DNA of 64,000 nt, taken from contig NC_068974.1 in NCBI RefSeq assembly GCF_016808095.1, forward strand, positions 21,002,825 through 21,066,824. The letters are read 5' to 3'. Each line of letters starts with the position of its first letter. Positions within the stretch are counted from its first letter, which is position 1. The DNA is from Vigna angularis. Taxonomy: Eukaryota; Streptophyta; Magnoliopsida; Fabales; Fabaceae. This document shows, piece after piece, positions 55,656-64,000 of the stretch. The notes beneath the pieces are model-generated. The model worked only from the letters and a program-made list of their open reading frames with translations. It was not told the DNA's origin and made no database searches. A program made the translations under genes and the position numbers.

Positions 55656-56763
55656 CACTAGTATAAAAATGACTTTTTATAATAGGTAAAATTGACCTAT
55701 TTATTATGATAGGTGGATTGGCATCATAATTCTGACAATCCTAGTAGATATGCGCTTTTTATGATGTAGCGAAAGAGTAAGTTATAATAGTTTCATCATA
55801 TTATGACCTACTTTTTGTCGTCTATTAAATTACATTCAGCATATTATAACGTACTTTTTGTTTTCTGTCAAAATATGTCTAATCTATTATGACAGAATTT
55901 CATTTATCACTCATAATATAATGAATTTATTATGATGTACCTGTATTTACATATCATAATATGTGAACTATTATGACAGTACTTATTTTTATATGTCATA
56001 ATATCTCTTATGTATTATGACAGGTAATTGTGCACCTACCATAATACATGTTTTTCAGAATTAATATATTATGACATACATTGTCATGTACATTATAAAA
56101 GGTTGTTTTTTAAAAAAAAAAATAAATTCTTGCTTACATTTGACATCTAATTAATTTTTTCATGTATTATCATCTCATCCAATCAATTCATAATCAATAT
56201 ACCCTATATTATAATCAATTTACAATCAATTTATAATCAATAAAGAGAATAGAATTCATTTCATACATTAAATTATCTAATAATATTTAATACATTATTT
56301 GTACATAAAACTATATATTAAATCTAAATATTACATTAACCTACATATACTACTAAATTGTTGTTAAGTTTCCACAATTTACTAACACTTAAAATAAAAG
56401 AAGCCCACTTAATTATATTGTCTTCAATGTCTAAAGCTTCCATTGGAGATGAATCATTCAAACCAATACCACACAAAGATCATATTATACTCTAGCTAGC
56501 CCTTGCACCATGTAGTTTTGATCAATTTTTCTAAACCAATAAAAAACCAAATTCCACAAAACCAACAAAACAACTAATTCCTCATAAAAATAACAATCAC
56601 AAAACACAAAACAAATGTCAACTTCTCTTACATTAAGTGTCATTATTTACATCTTCTTCCTAGATACACATGAAACACCTCGCAACCTTGAATGGGTAGT
56701 GCTTTATCAATGCGTTTGCCCTTGTAATGATCTCTTGCCTTTTGATTTTCTCCACTACTAGTG
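55656..56763. mobile_element. CACTA-like terminus region, limits uncertain
   Basis: It starts CACTAGTATAAAAATGAC, followed by many TATTATGACA(G)-type subterminal motifs to about 56100. ACTACTAGTG at 56763 could be the other end, but the terminal match is only about 8 bp and flanking triplets differ, so pairing is doubtful. Confidence 0.4.
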
Positions 56764-56795
56764 TGAAATTACATCTACTTCCTTACATTGCCTCC

Positions 56796-57840
56796 TGATT
56801 AGTGCATATTTATGTCCACATTTATGTTTTAAAATTCAAATTTTTGATGAGATTCTTGTGCTTAAATGATTGATTTAAAATAAGATTTGTGATGATTGAC
56901 TTTATCGGGTTTGGGAATTAAAGAGGCTTAAAATGTGATTTTAGTTGCATAAATTATTTTGGATAGTCTAATGTTTGTTGATACAACTGGAATTAAAGTT
57001 TGAATTGGAATTCTAAAAAGAAAAGGCTAAAGTGTAATTAGAGAAAATTTTTGGACTTCTGTGCAATTTTGAATAAAATAAAAAGAGTTGAAATGTAATT
57101 TTGGGCAAGTTTATTTTAAAAGATAATTTGGAGAAAATATGTCTTAAGATATTTTACTTGATATTGTTAAATAATTACCTTATTTAACTATATTAATAAA
57201 AAAATCAAAAGATAATATTTGCCAAATCTTTTTGTATCTAGAAAAGATATTATCAAATATTCTCAAAAACTAATTAAATCTGTTGAATATTTGGAAGATA
57301 TTAGATATAAGATAAAAGATCTTATCAACAGAAGATTCAGAGTCCAAGCCCAATCAAGCCTATATAAAGAGACCCAGGGGAGGCATAAATCATAACTCAT
57401 TCATTCTCAGACTCCTCCACTGGAAGCGAGCATCCACCACTTCTCTCACTTTTATTTCATCATGTGTTCCACTACATTCATGGAGGGCTAAGCTTCTAGG
57501 GCTATTTCACTATAATTTCATTATGGATTCTTTAAGTTGAATTAATGCAATTGTTTCTTTTTATTTTTTATTTGAGTTGCTCTCTTTCTAGGCTATTTCA
57601 CTATAATTTCATTATGGATTCTTTAAGTTGAATTAATGCAATTGTTTCTTTTTATTTTTTATTTGAGTTGCTCTCTTTCTATGTCTATCATCTCTCAATC
57701 ATATTAAAAACAATGATTTTTGCATCATAATGTGTTTGAATCTACATGCATATAGAATCTACATGCATATTAATCATATGAGTTCAAGGGTTTCGGATAA
57801 TCGAGTTCTAGTTGAATAAACGCTTATAAAGCCTTCTTTT
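56796..57840 (+). repeat. LTR-like fragment
   Basis: It starts TGATTAGTGCATATTTATG. A TATA-like CCTATATAAAGAG lies at 57358-57370, followed by a leader-like stretch (CTCATTCATTCTCAGACTCC). It resembles the promoter half of a plant gypsy LTR, with a perfect tandem duplication at 57501. No partner LTR or coding region was identified. Confidence 0.45.
57501..57682. repeat. Perfect 91-bp tandem duplication
   Basis: Two head-to-tail copies beginning GCTATTTCACTATAATTTC (57501 and 57592) and ending GCTCTCTTTCTA, with no difference seen by eye. Confidence 0.93.
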
Positions 57841-58402
57841 CCTTTTAGCACAAGCAATGTGGGACTTCCCATGGCTTGGTCTTAAAAGAAAAGAAGAGGA
57901 AGTTGGCGTCATAGCTAGTTTTCATTTTTTTTAACCTTAGGAGAGCTAGGTAGCTTATAAACCCTTTTGGAATGAGAGAATTAAGCAATGTGGGACTCCA
58001 AACACCTAGGGGACGTGCTGCAACTGCATGGCCAGACCTTGGAGCCTTCCAAGTCCCACATCTCTTGAAACTCTTCACCAAACTCATTCCAAAAGCTATA
58101 TAAGAAGCCTAGGGGGTCTCCTTTGTACTTACCTTTGAAATCAATGAAATTTTGAGTTGAATTGCAATCTTGCATTCTTCTTAGAGATAGTCTTTTGTCT
58201 CTTAGTCCATTTTGGCAGACCTTATCTTGAGCAAATCAAGTGGCGGTCCTTCCTCGACACTTATCTTGGAGTCCTTTCTCAAGTCGCGTGTCTTCGAGTC
58301 ATAAGTTTCTCCTTCTCTTTCTCTTATTCGCTTTTATTTTCCATTCATTTTTTTCAATTGTCATTAGTATAGTTCTCTCTAGGCATGCACTTCCATATCA
58401 TG

Positions 58403-58421
58403 TGGTATCTAGAGTCATGAG
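58403..58421 (+). promoter_or_regulatory. Primer-binding site, tRNA-iMet type
   Basis: TGGTATCTAGAGTCATGAG directly follows the LTR end at 58400. Confidence 0.65.
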
Positions 58422-60130
58422 TTTGATCCTTATTAGGAATAGCATGTTAAAGTAGAGTAGAAAAGCATTTTTCAATTTTGGCTCGCGTCCAGTGCACGTT
58501 GCATGCTTGTCCAACTTGTTTGCTTTCGTTTGAGTTCATTTCTTATCCGTTTTGTGTGCAATTTTTTTTCCTAGTTTCTTCTACATGTTAGGAATACTTT
58601 CCAATCATTCATTTGAGCTAATTCCATCATTTACTATGCGCATTTAATTTTTTTCTTTACATTTTCCGTGTCTAGTAAAACGTTGTTTCTACTTCCATTT
58701 TGTTTGATCCAGTTTCATTTCATTTCTTATCCGTTTTGCATGCAATTTTTTTTAAAGTTTCGTTTTCATGTCTACTTAAATTCCTAGCTTTTACTTCGTT
58801 TCAATTCGTTCATTTACTATACGCAATTAATTATGTTTCAACCTATGTTCATCCAGTATCTACTGTTGTTGTACTTCTAAACTGTTGTGCATTGTTGCTT
58901 GTTGTTTGATGTATTTTGTTGGCTGGAATTCGTTTTTGGAATGTGATACAACATCCACACACTCTTAAGGATGGTCCAGAAGCTTGAAGTCAGTGCTTGG
59001 AGGTGCTAAACCATGGTTGTCTAGAGGCTTGCGCAAACAACTTGCTTCACAAGCAACACAATGCTATTGGAAGTCTTCAACAAGTAGGTGTCCTATTTCA
59101 TTTTGTGTGCCTGTTTCAACTTTATTCTTTGTCTTGGCTGGATTGTATATGTCTTTCTTGCTTGTTAGCTTTGCTTTGAGTCATATGTTTGTTCCTCTTT
59201 AGGAGTTTGCTAGAAAACATTTATGAAATTGCATAGCTAAGAGTCTTTTACATCTTCATGTTTGTATGTTGAATTGAGTTTGATCACCATAGGATTTAAG
59301 TGTGTGAACCTTGCTTATATGTTCTGTATCCATTGAGGCATTATCCAATTCCAGTTGTACTTGTAATCAAACACACTTTCCTCTTTCAATACTGCTTGGC
59401 CGAGACTTCAATTTCACCTCTGCATATTGTAAAAAAAAAATTCAAATCAACTTCAATGTTGTTTGCAATTATATGACGTCTAGCCAAAAATCAATTATTG
59501 TTTCTAGTGTGTTTGATAATTCATTTGAAGCCTCTTTTCTCATTAAAAATACAGAATATATAGGCTTGAGGTTTGCCAAATTATTTCCAGCATTAATTAG
59601 ATCTTACTCTTCATGTATGCCTAGCATGTTGGTGTGATTCGCTTCTTAGTTGTGTTAATTTTGTTTGTTGTTGTCTTCTTAATGTGCCACTGTTTTTGAC
59701 TCCTAATTCTTTGTTGTTTTGTCTTCTCTTAATCTTTAGATTGCTGCCAATTTTTTCTATGCCAAGTTTATTGCTTTCTAGGTTCTGTTTTTCACCATTT
59801 GTCTTGCGATTTTCTTCCATTTTTGGCTTCTAAAGTGTATGCTGTCTTGGTTTGGTTCCTTTATTGTGTTGAGGTTGGATTGTACATTTTTCCACTTGCT
59901 TTTAGCCTTGAATTGGTGCTCTAAAATTGTGATTTGAGAGACACATTACTATTTTGAAAGAAGGGTGTATGTGAGGGAGTGATCTTGCCTTGATTCCATA
60001 CAGCACCGTGAGTTTTGAGCCAATTTTTGCTGCTGTTTTGTGGGGACCATTGTTGTTGTATTAACGTTCATTTTCCTACTGTTCTAACATTTTTTTGTGT
60101 GAGTTTTGCTGTTGTTTGCTTGTTTTAAAA

Positions 60131-61275
60131 ATGTCTACAAGTTCAAGACATTCTTCTTCTAATGGGAGTAGTCACTAAGGAAGGGCTTCTAGTAAATTTG
60201 ACTTGGTGAAGGCTTTTCAACACATGCAACATCAACTTGACTCCATCAGCAAGCGCTTGGACCAGGACGTGAAAGCAAAAGGGAAGCAACCTCATAGTCA
60301 TGATCATGGTTCCCACAAGAAGAAGCAAGAAGATCAAGCTATGGACCAAAGCCTTGTAATGCCAAAGATGAACTTGCCTACTTTCAAAGGAGAAGCCGAG
60401 CCGACTATTTTTTTAGATTGGATAGCTAAAGTAGATCAGATTTTTAATTTGTATAGTGTACATGGACCTTTGCGTGTAAAGTTAGCTACTTTAGCCTTAG
60501 AGGGATACGCCATGCAATTGCTAATTAGGATGGACATTAACACCAAGGGCTCACGCGCGAGCTCTTGGCAACATTTTCGGGACATGTTGTACCAACGCTT
60601 CGTACCTCCATACTATCATAGGGATCTCCTGATTAAGCTCTAACGGCTTACTTAGGGTAATGGAATTGTGGAGGAGTATGCGCGCGAGCTCAAAGTGCTC
60701 CTCTATCATACTAACACGCATGACACTGACTCCGCGAAAATAACACGATTTATAAGTGGTCTCAATAGAAACATCCAAGACGTTGTGGAGCTCCATGATG
60801 ATGAGAACTTGGATGTCGTGGTACATAAGGCTATGAAAGTCGAAAGACAAATTTTAAGAAAAGAGTCCTATCCCAACAAGTTTTCAAGCTCTTCAAAGGA
60901 AAATTTTTACAAGAGCTCATCATCAAAGGACAAAGAAAATGATGTTTTTAGGGAGGTCACTCATAAATCTCGGCCATCATCTACTAACCCCGCGCCTTCT
61001 TCTAAACCTAAGCCACCTACGCGCTCTAGTCAGATAAAATGTTTGAAGTGCTTAGGTCATGGTCACATTGCATCTGCATGCCCAAACAAGCGGGCAATGT
61101 GCATTCGAGGAGAAGAGGTTGTCACCGATGACTCTCCTCCTTCTTCATCTTCACACACTTCTCACTTTTCTTCTTCCTCTAGTGAAGATGAATACAAGGT
61201 TCCATTTGATGGAGACCTACTAGTTATAAGACGTCTTTTTCACACTAGATGTCTTATAGCTAGCAAGGTTTTTCC
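60131..61275 (+). pseudogene. Gypsy gag with CCHC zinc knuckle, interrupted
   Basis: ATG at 60131 (MSTSSRHSSSNGSSH) meets TAA at 60176, then the frame continues through PTFKGEAEPTIFLDWIAKV and the capsid region, with a stop at 60641. It resumes VEEYARELKVLL...FISGLNRNIQDVV to a Ser/Pro-rich linker and a complete zinc knuckle CLKCLGHGHIASAC (about 61048-61089). A Ser-rich segment follows. The frame ends at TGA near 61277, where protease begins in another frame. Confidence 0.88.
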
Positions 61276-62030
61276 ATGATCATAGATGGGGGAAGTTGTA
61301 CTAATGTGGCTAGCACTCATGTAGTGGACAAACTCAAGTTGCCCACTATTGCGCATGCCAAGCCCTACAAGCTTCAATGGTTAAGTGAGGAGGGTGAAAT
61401 CTTGGTCAATAAACAAGTCCATATTTCCTTTTCCATTGGCAAGTACCAAGATGAGGTTCTTTGTGATGTTGTACCCATGGAAGCAACTCACATTCTATTA
61501 GGAAGACCATGACAATTTGATAGAAATGTTCAACATGATGGTCTTACTAATAGAATGTCTTTTACTTACCAAGAGCACAAGGTCATCTTAAAACCTCTAA
61601 CTCCAAAGGAAATACATGAGGACCACCTCATCATGAAGTCCAAGAGAGGTGAAGAAAAGGAGAAGGTCAAGCAAAATTGCCTCATCTCTCATAAAGAAGT
61701 ATTTAAAGTTATTAAAATAAAGAGCCTATCTTTTGTGTTTTTCCTTCCCAGTGTCTCACATCCACTCCTGTCCTTAAGTCTTCTAAGTTAGATAGTTTGC
61801 TAGAGGAGTTCCAAGATGTCTTTCAAGATCCTCCAAAAGGTTTACCACCTCTTAGGAATTGAACACCAAATTGATTTTAGACCAGGAGCTTCTCTTCTAA
61901 ATCGTCCGGCTTATAGAACAAATCCCATGGAAACCCAAGAAATTCAAAGACAAGTTGAGGGTTTGTTGTCTAAAGGGTGGGTTAGAGATAGCATGAGTCC
62001 ATGCATGATCGCCCTCAAATTAATTAAGAA
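61276..62030 (+). pseudogene. Gypsy protease and truncated RT
   Basis: The aspartic protease reads MIIDGGSCTNVAS with DGGS in the active-site position, then VVPMEATHILLGRP and a TGA at 61510. RT begins about 61800 (FQDPPKGLPPL, then RPAYRTNPMETQEIQRQVEG) and diverges after MSPC near 62000. The catalytic YRALN and DD motifs are absent. Confidence 0.85.
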
Positions 62031-62199
62031 TGTACTTTAATTAATTTGAAACTTGAACAATAATCAAATGAACAATATCTATGGATAATCGATGATGAAT
62101 CTATCTTGGGAAAGCAGTGGAATTAGCCTATTTCATCATAATTGTTTTTAAGTTTCTTATTTGTTTTTCATACATTCTCTAAATATCACTTTTATTATT

Positions 62200-62330
62200 G
62201 AGCATTGCATAGCATTCATAAGAGTCAAATATTGAAAAGCAATTTTGTATTCATTGGGAGACGACTCAGGGTTGTTGAGCCTTTGGCAAGTGTACCAAAT
62301 CGTTCAAGTAATATATTCATTGGGAAAGCT
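62200..62330. repeat. Athila-type LTR fragment
   Basis: CATTGGGAGACGACTCAGG (about 62253) and GGCAAGTGTACCAAATCGTTCAAGTA-like sequence (62286-62312, aligned to 5620 in the nested element's LTR with few changes) identify part of a related LTR. It leads straight into a GCTCAGCGG-bearing minisatellite. Confidence 0.6.
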
Positions 62331-62505
62331 CAGCGGCAGAATTCCAATGACAGAGCTCTCAGCTCCACCCCAACTGCACCTCAGCGGCAACATTCTAGAG
62401 AGCAGATAGCTCAACTGCACCCCAACTGAACCTCAGCTACAACATTGCAGAGAACATATAGCTCAATCGTAGCCCAGCTGCAGCCCAACTACAACATTCC
62501 AAAAT
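62325..62505. repeat. Minisatellite, period about 60 bp, with CTCAGCGG
   Basis: About three degenerate units. The first two contain CTCAGCGGCA(A/G), later ones CTCAGCTACAACATT, alternating with CCCCAACTGCA-type blocks. Confidence 0.7.
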
Positions 62506-62889
62506 TCTCTCTTTTTGTTTTGCTTGCTTTTGTGGTTGGTTAAGCTCTATACATTAGTGGAGGTTCTTCTAAGCATAATATTAGCTACAAAATAAGGGGA
62601 TTAGTGATGATATTATATATCAATATAGCCCAAAACACACTTATTTATAAAAGAAAGATAAAAGAGAGGATTAAGCAAGTTTCAAGCTTGAAAAAAGTTG
62701 ATTTTGCTACTAAAATAATGCTTAGATAATGGTAAGAATAAGCTTTATCAAGGGTTACTTTAACCCTATCTACTTTCTTGAATACTACTTGACAATACTG
62801 AAGTTGCCTTGAAAAGTAGTATTAATTTGATAGTTTCAACGACAGCGTATCACCTCCTTAGATGTAGATGAAATTGTCCGCTTTGATCT

Positions 62890-63183
62890 GATTTTCTTAT
62901 TTAAATTATTTTTTAGAATTTTTTTAAGTTATTGAAAATATATTTTATATAAAAGTAAAAACATATTGAATTATTTTAAATTTATGAAAATTGTAAATAT
63001 TTTATATTTTATGACATTATATAAATAAAATTAAACAACAAGATTCATTGTATAACTCATTTTTAACATTTTATTAGACTTTGAAGGAGAAGAAAATTTT
63101 TCAAAAGTCATCGCTTATAACGAAAGTTATGATCTATAGAAATGGTAAAAATACAAATTTATTTAGAAGATTAGATTTATGAT
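62890..63183. repeat. Dispersed direct repeat, copy 2
   Basis: Matches 55344-55655 with scattered substitutions and small indels. Confidence 0.75.
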
Positions 63184-64000
63184 GAAGAATATTACATGGA
63201 TTATCTACTATTTTAAAATTCTATACATATTACATAAAAAGAAAATTGATAAAAAAGTAAAGAAAAAGACACATTTATTTATTATTGTTTTACAAATGAT
63301 TCTCACTAAAATTATAACCTTAAACTCACCGGTTGGAATTGTTTGAAAGGAAAATATGGATGAAACGAGAAGTTTTTAGGCGGAAAGATACTAAATTTGA
63401 TAAGAGAGCATAAGTTGCAAATGAGGAAAGAATACGAAAATTAAGAAATAATTGGATATTGCTAATAAGATAAAATTATTGGATAAAGAGTTTCCATATA
63501 CTAGACCTATTAAGAAAATTGTTGTAACGTTGTCAGAGATATACAAAACATCAATTATTTCGTTGGAATACACAAAAATATTCGTTTACAATTACTTTGA
63601 CATAAGTTATATATACATGTATTACAAGCATTAGAACAAGAGATTAGTGAGAGAAAATTGTAGAGTTAAAGGTACTTTACACAATATTTACTTACTAATG
63701 GAAGTGTTTTCAAAGTAAAGAACTACAAAGTAAATACAATAAAAACAACAAAATGTAGAAAAGATATTCAAATACCAACGTTCTCAAGAAGATGTCAAGA
63801 TTAAATAGGATAAATTAGAAGATGAATTACTTCTTACAACATAATGTGTTATAACCAATAAATCTACAAAAAAAAAAGTTATATTTTAAATAGTGGTTGT
63901 ACAAATCACATAACTCATGATTGAGAACCTTTCAAAGAACTCAACAAATATGATATTTTTAAGGTAAGAATTGGGAATAGATAACAACTTATTGTGAGAG
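63184..64000. other. AT-rich, nothing seen
   Basis: Only short ORFs on both strands; no motif recognised. Confidence 0.5.

Larger units (their letters stand above)
57845..62030 (+). mobile_element. Truncated Ty3/gypsy element (5' LTR end, leader, gag, protease, partial RT)
   Basis: A 5' LTR-like region with TATATAAG at about 58096 ends ...ATATCA at 58400. Three bases later comes TGGTATCTAGAGTCATGAG, close to the initiator-Met primer site. A long leader follows, then gag, protease and the first part of RT, which stops near 62010. No integrase or 3' LTR was found, so the element is 3'-truncated. The left LTR limit is uncertain. The RT start (PPKGLPPLRG-like, then EHQIDFRPGAS) is chromovirus-like, possibly CRM or Galadriel type. 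Confidence 0.75.

Overview
This is plant nuclear DNA, AT-rich and crowded with nested transposable elements. It is probably from a legume of the Phaseoleae type; that placement is an inference from repeat style (AATCGATT-rich LTR-like tracts, tRNA-Asp-primed Athila/Tat-type elements) and from the GRAS protein's resemblance to legume PAT1-type proteins. Only one complete host gene is supported: an intronless PAT1-branch GRAS transcription factor on the minus strand (28422-30119). A second host gene enters at the left edge, where its N-terminal coding exon (minus, 124 to 1) runs off the window. Everything else is transposons, their debris, captured gene fragments and simple repeats.

Layout. 1-2513: N-terminal exon of an unknown gene, an orphan exon-like segment, and a chimera of chromovirus pol debris with a GA3-oxidase-like fragment. 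2514-15301: a Ty3/gypsy chromovirus (Reina-like size, chromodomain, 5-bp TSD GCTCC) split inside pol by a minus-strand Athila/Tat-derived non-autonomous LTR element (5566-13001, TSD CACTG). 16012-17329: Mutator-type non-autonomous element (9-bp TSD). 17412-18083: hAT-type non-autonomous element (8-bp TSD). 18430-28035: a large degraded region bounded by tandem units that are each near-palindromes, containing a rearranged Ulp1-type transposon ORF, minisatellites, a roughly 4.1-kb insertion and a CACTA element (24186-25089, TSD TTG). 28422-31600: the GRAS gene with a probable leader intron. 32395-35031: a long-inverted-repeat element that itself received a Mutator-type element (33723-34938, 9-bp TSD). 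35080-36440: a copia 5' end, cut by a CACTA-like terminus, then a hexokinase fragment. 37182-41440: a decayed autonomous MULE gene (PB1-like, DNA-binding, DDE and SWIM parts). 42010-43140: hairpin repeats and AATCGATT-rich LTR-like sequence. 43201-54692: a 2.3-kb direct duplication flanking and partly including a minus-strand Ty1/copia element (45231-51159, TSD TGTGC) whose upper LTR holds a CACTA element (49811-51024, TSD GAT). 55-64 kb: CACTA-like termini, LTR fragments, a truncated second gypsy element (PBS at 58403, gag from 60131, pol ending near 62010), an Athila-like LTR fragment and AT-rich sequence.

No multi-gene host pathway is visible. What the window records well is insertion order. 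The inner Athila-type element is young (about 5 substitutions plus one indel between 1.3-kb LTRs). Its chromovirus host is older (about 12 substitutions in 423 bp). The copia is older again (about 11 in 191 bp) and was later partly duplicated. These counts were made by eye.
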